The notes below the pieces were generated by a model. The model ran no database searches. It was not told where the DNA came from and worked only from the letters and a program-made list of their open reading frames with translations. DNA of 64,000 nucleotides from an uncultured Collinsella sp. (lineage in GTDB: Bacteria > Actinomycetota > Coriobacteriia > Coriobacteriales > Coriobacteriaceae): assembly GCA_900542825.1 (NCBI GenBank), contig UQOY01000002.1:141269-205268 (forward strand). The letters are read 5' to 3'. Both the position numbers and the translations under genes were made by a program. Each line of letters starts with the position of its first letter. Positions within the stretch are counted from its first letter, which is position 1. Positions 9,601 to 17,470 of the stretch are shown piece by piece.

Positions 9601-10152
9601 ATGAATAATAAACTGCTGCCCGTCATTCGAGACAACCGTCGCATCCTCTGCAACAAAAGGCGAGGCAGATGCAGCGGCAGCATGTGCGCCCCCACGAGAA
9701 ACGGTCACCGTTTCACCGTTGGGACTGGCCGTGGCGCCGCGCGAGACAGTTACCGTCTGGCCGTCGGGACTCGCAGCGCGCGGCACCGTGACAGTTTCGC
9801 CCGTCGCAGGAGTACCAGGGCGTGAAACAGTAACGGTCTTGCCGCCGGCGGAAGCACCGACAGACGGCCTCGCAACCGTTACTGTTTCACCATTCGATTC
9901 AGTCATCGGACGATGCACCGTTACGGTTTCGTTTGTCGATGGCGCGTCGTCACGGCGGACGGTGACCGTTTCACCAGATGCCGGAGCGTCGGCGCGACGC
10001 ACCGTCGCGGTCTCTCCAGGTGCAGAAGTCTGGCCACCGCGGTTCACGGTAACTGTCTCTCCCCCTACAGGCGCATTCCCGCGGCGCACCGTTACGGTCT
10101 CATCATTGCCATTGTCACCATCTCGGTGTACCGTAATCGTCTCATCTGACAT
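6652..10152 (-). CDS. Large membrane Ser/Thr kinase with ETVTVxR repeats
   Basis: 1166 residues, ATG preceded by GGGGAG. Residues 3-153 hold eleven copies of a short motif, consensus ETVTVxR. The kinase domain follows (about 180-460): glycine loop GQVIGHGGQ, VAIK-type Lys 212, HRDIKPQN at 313-320, and DYG at 332-334 in place of DFG, so it should be active. A long helical region (about 470-900) of unknown family comes next, then several hydrophobic helices (about 920-980, 1065-1110 and the C-terminal 55 residues). This places the kinase in the cytoplasm on a membrane anchor. The PP2C gene starts 3 bp upstream, so kinase and phosphatase are coexpressed. The repeats are probable autophosphorylation and FHA-docking sites (inference). 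Confidence 0.88.
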   Translation of the reverse strand: MSDETITVHRDGDNGNDETVTVRRGNAPVGGETVTVNRGGQTSAPGETATVRRADAPASGETVTVRRDDAPSTNETVTVHRPMTESNGETVTVARPSVGASAGGKTVTVSRPGTPATGETVTVPRAASPDGQTVTVSRGATASPNGETVTVSRGGAHAAAASASPFVAEDATVVSNDGQQFIIHLGQVIGHGGQSTIVAAERVSDGLACVAKVFKPLVGAERSAYQKVVSAVMGLNGRPVSQTHLLPIFAYLHQGLSATEVGTAAPQLWDVSITPLATCLFDRPRSKNMVKSRVIPELSQAIELLHTELGIVHRDIKPQNVYLYDKQIVLGDYGSARSLAGFDSRLTNTMTRSDGYTPGRGGMVDPRNDWYSFGYTIWTLYENNVHPLQEFINDNTLSDRQETGEPADFNHPEDATLGNLLKGLTFELSGERFGYEEVKDWMADPDHFYRKLPTMDAGSARKPYEFAGKLYSDPVLLARALSSNWDEAKLRMSQQQLENLMGDWGENDLQTRIHLLVEEDIQTASNPDLALACVIYEMSNGKIMSWRGEDVSLTDASDALPARIAKMDVAEIDRYAVLSGLDGSKSSGVLPSGFLSRILSRDNDLNDERAKLAADIHELEKLALHSSDPHFAACLFKGLLTRKEEKSSAAQTALMSVVNRPAAFFGVCSSAHKLDEFLLNFAGVSEMAAIISTRNAATSHGAIDIDVVIDYMDKVAVNKKAVRAFYRKFGSYAAWLWLAAHTDLYDSAQGSAGEAVKIALLGLNPPANTAVSMLIQAGSNARLEGIKLREDMELTPVPYVNGWEVDGKHGTRPCTRNALFCAQVGDDAVPRGYVAELISQGVDERLLAARGVRLLADESLISSAEYAEFLEDSRGVADGSLKAAIEQDTRDYGVVEGIADSDARAAAIKKEQRGVLMYTVLVALLYCILIMCSRGAFGQLIVSWGSFGPLAGIFLAVAFIGCFGFLALNLLRSYSAADRVSALRNDIDANSDALERYLLQLVEFADRKGQVFEELAMSADDKPLAQVGSLAFSSGRAPAAFYMDPQLMDRLGRYAGRLVVFVPLVTSAFGFMGTMFVDGDTFTKLDVVMAILIGGMAVMLLFGDDAHPGSAKSIRTWLFSWILPIVIEFFLWGIVTIAQLLSIFGFIVMLIGFGICAFFFYLFLSA
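9694..10146 (-). repeat. Eleven tandem ETVTVxR-coding repeats
   Basis: This coding repeat tract lies in the kinase N-terminus. The eleven copies are ETITVHR, ETVTVRR, ETVTVNR, ETATVRR, ETVTVRR, ETVTVHR, ETVTVAR, KTVTVSR, ETVTVPR, QTVTVSR and ETVTVSR, spaced about 12-17 residues apart by Gly/Ala/Pro/Ser linkers. The motif is conserved while the linkers vary, which points to selection on the motif. Confidence 0.9.
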
Positions 10153-10154
10153 GG

Positions 10155-10916
10155 CTACTCCCCTACCTCAATTACAATCAGCGTTGCATCGTCCGTCGAG
10201 CCGTTCACCCGAGCCTCGGCATATAGCTCTTCGCACAACTGCGCACATGTCGAATCGCTCGCAAGCATCTGCTGCAAACGCTCCTGCGCAATCTGTCCAT
10301 CGATACCATCGGAACAGATCAGATAGCGATCGCCCGGAAGCATCACAGTCGTCTTGACCTCAAGATTGCGACCGCCCTGATTGAGTCCAATCGCGAGCTC
10401 AATACAATGCGAAACGGCGTCGTCTCTGTATTCAGCGCCAACGCCGCCCACGCGCCGCTCAGGCGTGTGGTCACAGCTAAGCACGGCAAGCACACCGCCA
10501 CGCAGTCGGTACACGCGAGAATCGCCGGCATTAAAAACAGCACCGTGCCCGTCAGGAGCAACCACGAGGCCGGCAACCGTGGACGCGGCAACAGACAGTC
10601 CATAGCGAGCCGCATACGTCTCAACATCGTTCTCGGCTCGCTCGCCCGCCATGCGTAGGCGCTCCTGTAACGCGTTGACAGCATCGGTATCAAAGACGCG
10701 CACGGCCTGCGCAAACGCCTGAGCAGCGAGCGTCGAGGCAGCCGCTCCGTGCCCGCCTTCGCTCACGCCGTCAAAGACTGCCATGCAGCCCATCTCGCGC
10801 TCGCAATCGCCTACCAGGCCATAGCAAAGGACGTTACCGTCAAGAAGCAAACGGTCCTCGTTGACCGGGTGATTGGTTCCCGCTTGAGTTTTTGCTGCAG
10901 CGATAAACTTCGTCAT
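10155..10916 (-). CDS. PP2C-family Ser/Thr protein phosphatase
   Basis: 253 residues from the ATG at 10916, which overlaps the stop of the AAA+ gene by 4 bp (ATGA). Metal-binding and core PP2C motifs are present in order: NED at 19-21, FDGVSEGGHG at 48-57, AGDSRVY, CSDGI and TDDAT near the C-terminus. There is no membrane segment. It is expected to remove phosphate from Ser/Thr of proteins phosphorylated by the kinase encoded immediately downstream, and perhaps from the FHA partners, giving a reversible switch. Coupling to both neighbours makes this pairing likely. Confidence 0.9.
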   Translation of the reverse strand: MTKFIAAAKTQAGTNHPVNEDRLLLDGNVLCYGLVGDCEREMGCMAVFDGVSEGGHGAAASTLAAQAFAQAVRVFDTDAVNALQERLRMAGERAENDVETYAARYGLSVAASTVAGLVVAPDGHGAVFNAGDSRVYRLRGGVLAVLSCDHTPERRVGGVGAEYRDDAVSHCIELAIGLNQGGRNLEVKTTVMLPGDRYLICSDGIDGQIAQERLQQMLASDSTCAQLCEELYAEARVNGSTDDATLIVIEVGE

Positions 10917-12868
10917 CGCCAATCGCCTCCCATCGATCCGGGCACGAGCTCAAATGCGATGTGCGCATCATCGCCCTCGCCCTGCGGCACGGCGCGTGCC
11001 ACCATGCCGGGGCGACCGCGCCACTCGGCGCGGTGTTCAAACAGAAAATCGGAAAGCCCGTTAAGGTAACCGCTCTCCACCAGGTTGCCAATACCACGGC
11101 CGCCTTTGGCTTTGACGGCGTCCGTCATGGCAATGGAGTGCAGCAGCTCGCGGGCGGCATCGGTCGCCTCAACCGTAATATCGGGCTGTGCCTTATGCAC
11201 GTTGCGGTTAACGGCATCGATCTTGGAATTAAGGATCTGAAGTGCCACGGCGTCGTCGATAAAGTTGAAGATCACCACGTTGTCGCCGATACGGCCCAAG
11301 AACTCGGGCTTAAACTCGCGATCCATCTCGGTGCGTACGCGCTCGCAAATCTCGTTATAGGGCGTGTTGGGCGCGATGGTATTACGCACTTCGTTGCCCT
11401 GGGCATCGATCTCAATCTTGGAAAAGCCGATATTGCTCGTAAAGAAGATGACCGTCTCAGAGAAGTACACGGTATTACCCTGGCCATCGGTCAGGCGGCC
11501 ATCTTCGAGGATCTGCAGGAACTTGTCCATAATGCTGGGCGCGGCCTTCTCGATCTCGTCGAAAAGAACCACCGAGAACGGATTGGCCTTGACCGCATTG
11601 GTCAGCTGACCGCCCTCGGCATAGCCCACGTATCCCGGAGGAGCGCCAAAGAGCTTTTGATCGGAGTTCTCGGCACCGTACTCGGACATATCAAAACGCA
11701 GCATGCTGCGCTCATCGCCGAAGAGGAGCTCCGTAATGGCCTTAACAATCTCGGTCTTACCGGTACCAGTGGGGCCGCTCAAAAACAGGACGCCTTTGGG
11801 CTTGGAACCAGATGAATGGGTGGCACCCGAAAGACCCATGACGGAGCGCTTGAGCACGGTGACGGCCTTCTCGACGGCCTCGTCCTGGCCCTTCACACGG
11901 CGTTTGATCTTTGCCTCGGGATCCTCTTCGAGCTTCTCGAACATCTGCTGCCATTTGTTCTCGCGAAAGCCGTACTTGTAGACGTCGACGAGCTTGGGAA
12001 GGATGGCCTCGATGGAAGCCTCGGGGTTTTGCATGTCGCGCTGGTACATACGCTGCAGCCCCTCGAGCTCCTTAACGCTCATGCCGTCGGTGGTATCGAT
12101 AAAGCGACGCACCGCACGGTCATCGGAATCGGACAGCGCCTCACCAAAGCCAAACTTGCTTTGGATGTAGGCCTCGCGCATGTCACGATCGGGATGCGGC
12201 AGCGTGATGGTGCGCAGGAAGGGATTCTCCTCGATAAACCACACAGGCAGGTTGCGCACGTTATCCGTTACCAGAATGAGCGTGTTAACGGCCGTACGGT
12301 TAATGAGGCGCGCCTTGCTGGCACCAAGGTACAGGTTAAGGAAGAACTGCGTCTCGTCGGGCATAAGACCGGTCGAGGAGGCAAGCAGACGCGATGCCAT
12401 GTTGACGATCACGCAAAGCGGCTTAGCCTCGGTGCCGCCATCGGGATTGTCATTGTATTTAAGGCGCAACATTGAGCGGATAACCTCGCCGTATGATGGC
12501 AGGCTCGACTGCTCGGTGGCATATGCTTGGCGGCCATCGGCGATGCAGGCGTTCGCCTCCATCATGCGGTCGTCGCTCTTAGAAGCCTCGTCGTGTGCCA
12601 GCGACACCAGACGCTTGCAATCGACGTTGCCCATGCTGCTCGAGAACAGTTGGATAGGATCGAAATATGTCACGTTGTACTCAACTGAGCCATTGGCGTC
12701 TTCAAAAAGGCCGCGCACGACCTCGGCAAGCTCCGAAAACTGAAGGCCGCCGTCGACCACATCGGGATACTTGTCGTTAACGTTGCCCTCAAGGATAAAG
12801 AGGCTCTTCACTCCTTTAAAGTTGAGCATCTCGCGCTGCCAGGATTGGCGCTCGAAATCAGTTGCCAT
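10913..12868 (-). CDS. ClpB-type AAA+ ATPase, N-terminal domain without Walker A
   Basis: 651 residues. Residues about 320-640 are a class-II Clp AAA+ module: Walker A GPTGTGKT at 365-372, pore loop GYVGY at 412-416, Walker B VVLFDE at 433-438, sensor-1 FFTSN and sensor-2 GGRGIGNLVE. Residues 1-300 have the outline of a second AAA-like domain (strand LCVIVNMAS, then LILVTDN) but no Walker A, so that half is probably non-catalytic. ClpB/ClpA proteins carry two active modules plus an N-domain, so this is a specialised relative and not the housekeeping ClpB. It should unfold or remodel a protein partner. It sits between the radical SAM and PP2C genes, with only 3-bp spacing or overlap. Confidence 0.87.
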   Translation of the reverse strand: MATDFERQSWQREMLNFKGVKSLFILEGNVNDKYPDVVDGGLQFSELAEVVRGLFEDANGSVEYNVTYFDPIQLFSSSMGNVDCKRLVSLAHDEASKSDDRMMEANACIADGRQAYATEQSSLPSYGEVIRSMLRLKYNDNPDGGTEAKPLCVIVNMASRLLASSTGLMPDETQFFLNLYLGASKARLINRTAVNTLILVTDNVRNLPVWFIEENPFLRTITLPHPDRDMREAYIQSKFGFGEALSDSDDRAVRRFIDTTDGMSVKELEGLQRMYQRDMQNPEASIEAILPKLVDVYKYGFRENKWQQMFEKLEEDPEAKIKRRVKGQDEAVEKAVTVLKRSVMGLSGATHSSGSKPKGVLFLSGPTGTGKTEIVKAITELLFGDERSMLRFDMSEYGAENSDQKLFGAPPGYVGYAEGGQLTNAVKANPFSVVLFDEIEKAAPSIMDKFLQILEDGRLTDGQGNTVYFSETVIFFTSNIGFSKIEIDAQGNEVRNTIAPNTPYNEICERVRTEMDREFKPEFLGRIGDNVVIFNFIDDAVALQILNSKIDAVNRNVHKAQPDITVEATDAARELLHSIAMTDAVKAKGGRGIGNLVESGYLNGLSDFLFEHRAEWRGRPGMVARAVPQGEGDDAHIAFELVPGSMGGDWR

Positions 12869-12871
12869 GTG

Positions 12872-13468
12872 TTATACCTCCTTGGCAGAAAATTCATGGT
12901 GGTAACGGTCGGCAATACCAACGGTGATAACCGTGCCGTCCTGGACATAGTTTTGAAGCTGACGAGGCTGTTGAAGATACTGGTCGTAATCATCGTGCGG
13001 GCGGTCGCTCAGGTAGATTACGCGCTGGTTAGTCGAGCCGCGCAGCGCACAATCGGGCACGTTGAGCTCGTCTACGTACGGACCGTCGATCAGCACATCG
13101 ATGAGGGGCTTGAGCGCCTCCCACACGTCCGCGCCGATCACTCGCGGCAGCTCTTCGAGCGTAAATCCGGTGTAAACGAGAATGTCGTCGTAAGTGCAGC
13201 GGATCGTTGCCAGCAGCTTCACGAGCTCCGATGCCTGCTCGAGCGGATCTCCACCCGAAACTGTCAGCCGATGCACGCCATGTTCGCGCGCCGCATCGAG
13301 CAACATCTGCGCAAGCTCATCAACGTCGACATCCTGCTCGGGCAGCTGGTTGCGCCATTGGGGCGAAATACATCCGGCGCAACGCTTTGAACAACCAGCG
13401 GTCCAGACAACAATACGTTCTCCCGGACCCAGCGAGACGACGGGAGCAAGCACATGGCTAACGAACAT
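12872..13468 (-). CDS. NrdG-like radical SAM protein
   Basis: 198 residues from the ATG at 13468, chosen because it overlaps the preceding FHA gene by 11 bp and gives a normal NrdG-like N-terminus. The iron-sulphur motif CSKRCAGC (Cys 26, 30, 33; Cx3Cx2C) and the SAM-binding SGGDPLEQ segment are intact. The family includes activases of anaerobic ribonucleotide reductase, but no nrdD or other glycyl-radical enzyme is nearby. The gene is embedded in a phospho-signalling operon, so it may modify an operon protein. The substrate is unknown. Confidence 0.82.
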   Translation of the reverse strand: MFVSHVLAPVVSLGPGERIVVWTAGCSKRCAGCISPQWRNQLPEQDVDVDELAQMLLDAAREHGVHRLTVSGGDPLEQASELVKLLATIRCTYDDILVYTGFTLEELPRVIGADVWEALKPLIDVLIDGPYVDELNVPDCALRGSTNQRVIYLSDRPHDDYDQYLQQPRQLQNYVQDGTVITVGIADRYHHEFSAKEV

Positions 13469-14465
13469 CGGCGTAATCCTCGCCCGGATCAAGTGTACGG
13501 TACACGGCCGAGGTACGTGCAAGCGAGCAACCGCATTCCTCACAGCCATCCCCAACCTTTGCACGTTCATCAGCAACGAGATGCAAACGACCGCACTCGG
13601 GACACTCGACAAACCAGCCCTCGACACCCGCAGACTCACCAGCGGCAGAAACAACCGGTGCCGCAGCAGGCGCGGGCTGTGGCACAGACCAAGCCTGGGT
13701 CTGCACGGGTTGCGCTGCAGGCGGTTCCTCCACAGTAGCCGTCAGACGCAATTGGGCAAATTCGCCAGACGCAGCCGGAATGAGCAGCGTATCGCCGGTA
13801 TGAATCGGCTGGGCCACGCCGGGAACCAAGTTGAGGATCTGGCCGCCACGCATAAGGGCCGTTCCGTTATTGGATCCCTCATCGGCAACCATCCATGTGC
13901 CCCGCTCAAAACGAACGCTGGCATGCTGCCGGGACATGGCAAAGTTCGAAGCCATAGAAGGAAACACGTTGCGTCCAAGCACGGCGGCGTCCGTGAGACG
14001 AAGCTGCTCACCCATAACTGGATCGGCAAGGGTAAGCGCAGGAGTAGCTGTAGCATTCGCCATGGGTTGCGGCGCGGGCTGCGGCATTGGCGCAGGCGTC
14101 GGCTGTGGCATTGGCGCAGGCGTCGGCTGTGGCGCAGGAACCAGAGCAGGTTGCGGAACGGGCATGGGGGTAGGCTGCGGCGCGGGAGCAGGAGCAGCCT
14201 GATATGCCTGCTGGGACGCGGGACGCTGAGGTCGCGAAGCACCGCCCATCGATGATGTTGCAGGATAGACGGCGGGAGCCGGACGCTCAGCGACCGCGGC
14301 GGCGAAGCCGGACGCTGAGGCGGCTGGCGCCTCGGGTGCCGAGACCGCAGGCGCAGGGGCCGAAGGCGCGGAAACCGCACCAGCAGGACGCGGCGTCCCA
14401 CAGTCCTCGCACATATCGCGGGCATCATCGTTCATAAGACCACAGATAGGGCATTCCCATGTCAT
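13458..14465 (-). CDS. Zinc-ribbon FHA-domain protein
   Basis: 335 residues. The N-terminal zinc ribbon has Cys 5, 8, 19 and 22. A Pro/Ala/Gln-rich linker follows (about 30-150) with several PQPTPAP-type repeats. The FHA domain (about 175-260) has the phosphate-binding signatures LGR, SRQHA and GSNNGT, so it should bind phospho-threonine. A C-terminal second zinc ribbon has CPECG and CEECG. The protein is soluble. It is the obvious reader for the kinase made from the same operon, and its stop overlaps the radical SAM start. Confidence 0.88.
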   Translation of the reverse strand: MTWECPICGLMNDDARDMCEDCGTPRPAGAVSAPSAPAPAVSAPEAPAASASGFAAAVAERPAPAVYPATSSMGGASRPQRPASQQAYQAAPAPAPQPTPMPVPQPALVPAPQPTPAPMPQPTPAPMPQPAPQPMANATATPALTLADPVMGEQLRLTDAAVLGRNVFPSMASNFAMSRQHASVRFERGTWMVADEGSNNGTALMRGGQILNLVPGVAQPIHTGDTLLIPAASGEFAQLRLTATVEEPPAAQPVQTQAWSVPQPAPAAAPVVSAAGESAGVEGWFVECPECGRLHLVADERAKVGDGCEECGCSLARTSAVYRTLDPGEDYADVR

Positions 14466-14468
14466 GGT

Positions 14469-15914
14469 TTACCTCATTTCCCTTTGCTTGAGCTGACTTG
14501 CTTGACGGCGATTACGCAGGCGACGCTCCGCATCTGCGGAAGGCGTGGGCGGCACGTAATCGTGCGGGTGAATCTCGACGGCGGTCTGAGGATCAGCGGG
14601 TCGAACAAAATGACCAGGGGCGTCGGACGCGACAACAACGCCGCGTTCTTTAAGGTCTTCCTTAAACTGCTGGTAAAAATCGCAGAACTCAACTTGGTCC
14701 TGAACGACTTTGTCGACCGTCGCTTGATCTTGGGCTTTCATATCTTTGATGACGGTGGGATTAACCGGATCTTCCGAAAACTCGGATGGATCGGCCTCGA
14801 CAACTCGCATCACAAGCTGCTGTTCGTGCGATCCCTTAAGGACGGCAACCGCCTTGCGCTTGTTCGTGTCGAAGATAAGGCGCCACGGCTTGCCAGACCC
14901 ATCCATAACCGCATAACGGACAACGTCAGCCCCGTGTTCGGCCATAACCTCGTTAACGCAGCGCTCGATGTATTCGTCTTTAGCCGCCGAAGCAAGCGCG
15001 GCGTCTGCGGCATCCACGGCAGCGTACAAATCCTCAATCTCATGAGGCCGCCTGAGCACCGTCGGACGATGATAGCGTTCATTAAGAAGATCAACGCGCA
15101 GCCTGTATTCCTCATACTGCTCATGAAGCTCATTCGACTCATGCTGAGCGCTTTTCATCACATGCTCGAAGTCCTTGAGAATCTTCATGGCGGCAAGGCG
15201 CTGCTCCTCGCTCGAATCCGGACCAAGCGCGCTAAACGAAGCACGGGCGGTCTCGAATTTTGCACTTAGGCGATTTCGCAACGTCATATCGAGCACCTCA
15301 TCCTGCATAAGCGGGATAATGCGCGCCGCCCACTCTTCAAACGCGCGCGCTGCATCCTCAAAGGAACCCGCCGAGGAGCTTGCGGCGGTGTCCGCAATAT
15401 GCAAGAGCGCTTTCTCGAGGTCGATGGAACCGTCGCGGGCAACGTCGTAATCGATTGCCTTTAGGAGACCCTGAGCCCTGAGCTTTTCGGACGTCTGCGC
15501 GGCATCGATACGGCTCTGGCCCATCTCTGCCCTGCGATGGGTATGGGCATCGAAAGTTAACGTCGGAATCAGAGTGTGAAGCGTCGCCGCCAGCTGAGCC
15601 AACGCCGACTCAGTTCGAATCCGCGTCACCGTGCCTCGACCCATGACGATCTCTTCGCCCACAAGCGGCCCCGTCACGTTTTTCCTCGAATATTCGTCAA
15701 TCACGCTATCCAACGCGGCGCGTGTCGACTCATCCATATCGGGAAACTCGAGGAGTATCTGCGATTTGATATCCAAAAGCCCATGTCTGTAGTCCTTGAC
15801 GGCGCTTTCAGCCTCGGCACGCTCCGCCTCCATGCGGAGCAGTCCAGCTGCCGCCACGGGCGCGGCGACTACTCCAGCAGCGACTAATAAATAATCTCCC
15901 ACCGAGCCGCTCAT
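14469..15914 (-). CDS. Membrane-anchored coiled-coil protein, unknown
   Basis: 481 residues. The N-terminus (about 5-25) is hydrophobic (YLLVAAGVVAAPVAAAGLL) and is probably an uncleaved anchor. The rest is largely helical and charged, with likely coiled coils at about 28-60 and 215-290, then a small beta-containing region (WRLIFDTNKRKAVAVLKGS) and a basic tail. I recognise no family. It is the first gene of the leftward ten-gene operon, 3 bp before the FHA gene, and its promoter region holds the paired GTTGCGCAAC sites. A structural or scaffold role is possible. Confidence 0.7.
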   Translation of the reverse strand: MSGSVGDYLLVAAGVVAAPVAAAGLLRMEAERAEAESAVKDYRHGLLDIKSQILLEFPDMDESTRAALDSVIDEYSRKNVTGPLVGEEIVMGRGTVTRIRTESALAQLAATLHTLIPTLTFDAHTHRRAEMGQSRIDAAQTSEKLRAQGLLKAIDYDVARDGSIDLEKALLHIADTAASSSAGSFEDAARAFEEWAARIIPLMQDEVLDMTLRNRLSAKFETARASFSALGPDSSEEQRLAAMKILKDFEHVMKSAQHESNELHEQYEEYRLRVDLLNERYHRPTVLRRPHEIEDLYAAVDAADAALASAAKDEYIERCVNEVMAEHGADVVRYAVMDGSGKPWRLIFDTNKRKAVAVLKGSHEQQLVMRVVEADPSEFSEDPVNPTVIKDMKAQDQATVDKVVQDQVEFCDFYQQFKEDLKERGVVVASDAPGHFVRPADPQTAVEIHPHDYVPPTPSADAERRLRNRRQASQLKQREMR

Positions 15915-16000
15915 TATTAGTTCCCTTCTCCATGAATAACAGGGCTTCCCCAGTCACCAATCGTTTTATTGCCTCATTTCTACCGCCGTCTTGCGCGATT

Positions 16001-16049
16001 CTGTTGCGCAACATTGGCGAGCGGCAGATTTGTCGATGTTGCGCAACAG
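16001..16049. promoter_or_regulatory. Paired GTTGCGCAAC palindromes, likely operator
   Basis: CTGTTGCGCAACAT (16001-16014) and its exact inverse ATGTTGCGCAACAG (16036-16049) are separated by 21 bp, centres 35 bp apart. Each copy is itself built on the 10-bp palindrome GTTGCGCAAC. They lie in the divergent intergenic region between the ten-gene operon and the kinase at 16103, a typical operator position. Confidence 0.75.
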
Positions 16050-16102
16050 AAGGCAGCGGCTAGCGCATATCCTGCTAATGGAAGAAAGGATGAAAGCGCG
16101 CC

Positions 16103-17350
16103 ATGACCGGATCCTACGAAGAAGTTCGACTCGTCAAATTTCATACGCCAGCGCTGCTCTCCGAGCGTGAGCAGGCTGCGGCACGGCGTCGCTTCTGCAC
16201 GCTTCTCGTTCCGCCGCAAAAGGGCGGCTTTGGCGGCAACGCCTATGTCCGCCGCGTCCAGAGCGGCGATCGAGCTTTTGAGCTCGCGCTTAAGATGCCG
16301 CGCCCCGATGCCCAACCCGAGCAAGAACAGCTCAACCGGGAAACCCTAGAAGAGGAATATCGCACCCTCTCCGTCGTATCCAATCTAAGGGGTTTTCCCG
16401 ATGTCTACGGTTTTGGCTATACGGCAGACGGAACCCCGGCGCTGCTTATGGAATGGGTTGACGGCGTCTCGCTTCTTGATGCACGGTCCGCTCTATGTGA
16501 TGGCGCTGTAACCTGCCCCGGCGATATCGTCGCTGCGCTGGGCCTAAGCGTACTCAAGATCATCTTGTCCACGCAATCGCTCGACACGCCCTTTGTTCAC
16601 CGCGACCTCTCCATGCGCAACATCATGCTGCGTCACGATCGCATCCCGCTCGAGGAACAGGTCTCGAGTGGCTATTTCGACATCTGCCTGATCGATATGG
16701 GCAGTGCAAAACTCGTTAAGCCCGATTTTTCCTTTACCGTCGACGTCAACGCTTTTCGCGGTGCCACGCCGGCATACGCGGCACCCGAAATGCTGGAGCG
16801 GTTTAAGGCCGACCCCGTTGCGCGCGACAACCCCGCCGTCGACATCTATGCGCTGGGAAGCATCCTCTACGAGCTTTATTGCGGACATGCCCCCTTTGAG
16901 GCAGAGCTCAGGCGCTCTGGAGATCACGCGCTCCTCAAGCGCACCGTGCAGCCGCAACCCCTTGTACCCGCAACTCCCCGCGAGCAGGGCTTGGCCAACG
17001 CGATTATGGCTTGTTTGGCAGTCTCGCAAGACGCACGCCCTTCGGCAAATGAACTCGCGGCCCGCCTTGAGCCTTTCGCCCGTACGGGTGCCCCGCGAAA
17101 GCGCCGGCCCGTGGCGGACCGCGGCAGCGCTACCACCTTGATGGACGCCACCGTCCCCACCCGCACGGCTGCACAGGCGCAGCTCGCGTCTCGGCCAACC
17201 CCGTCCACCGAGACCGTCCGCAGCGCCGAGTCCATGCGTCGCGCGCGCCTTGCCGTCAAACGTCAACGCACGATGGCACTCACGATGGTGATTGCCGCCT
17301 TGGTAGCAATCGTGGTTATACTCGTCCTCGCATCTGCCGGCATGCTTTAG
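16103..17350 (+). CDS. Ser/Thr kinase with C-terminal membrane anchor
   Basis: 415 residues. The kinase domain spans about 40-330: Lys 64 (LALKM), HRD at 166-168 with Asn 173, DMG at 198-200 in place of DFG, and APE at 227-229. A Thr/Arg/Ala-rich linker with several possible phosphosites (ATTLMDATVPTRT) leads to one C-terminal transmembrane helix (about 391-412) and only a few residues beyond it. It lacks the PASTA domains of PknB-type kinases and has no sensor domain outside the cell. It is transcribed divergently from the ten-gene operon and shares its palindromic operator. It resembles the kinase at 20037 in the catalytic core (CLIDMGSA in both). Confidence 0.87.
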   Translation: MTGSYEEVRLVKFHTPALLSEREQAAARRRFCTLLVPPQKGGFGGNAYVRRVQSGDRAFELALKMPRPDAQPEQEQLNRETLEEEYRTLSVVSNLRGFPDVYGFGYTADGTPALLMEWVDGVSLLDARSALCDGAVTCPGDIVAALGLSVLKIILSTQSLDTPFVHRDLSMRNIMLRHDRIPLEEQVSSGYFDICLIDMGSAKLVKPDFSFTVDVNAFRGATPAYAAPEMLERFKADPVARDNPAVDIYALGSILYELYCGHAPFEAELRRSGDHALLKRTVQPQPLVPATPREQGLANAIMACLAVSQDARPSANELAARLEPFARTGAPRKRRPVADRGSATTLMDATVPTRTAAQAQLASRPTPSTETVRSAESMRRARLAVKRQRTMALTMVIAALVAIVVILVLASAGML

Positions 17351-17394
17351 CCGGCAGTAAAACCAAAGTCAGCAAATAGGCCCATTTGCAAAAA

Positions 17395-17438
17395 GCGGTG
17401 GCAGGCGCAACTCTCAATAAAGCCGCGCCCGCCACCGC
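17395..17438 (-). terminator. Rho-independent terminator of the zinc-ribbon gene
   Basis: Arms of 14 bp (17395-17408 and 17425-17438) form a GC-rich hairpin. On the minus strand it is followed by T5, so it ends the gene at 17471. It also lies downstream of the kinase at 16103. Confidence 0.75.
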
Positions 17439-17470
17439 CCCCATGCATCGCACACTGACAATACGAGGTA

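Noticed and set aside
10913..12868. Housekeeping ClpB chaperone
   Set aside because: It lacks the N-domain, the first Walker A and the middle domain of ClpB, and lies in a signalling operon.
2647..15914. Type VI secretion cluster
   Set aside because: Kinase, phosphatase, FHA and Clp-type ATPase are present, but no sheath, Hcp, VgrG, baseplate or TssJLM gene was found, and the host is Gram-positive-like.
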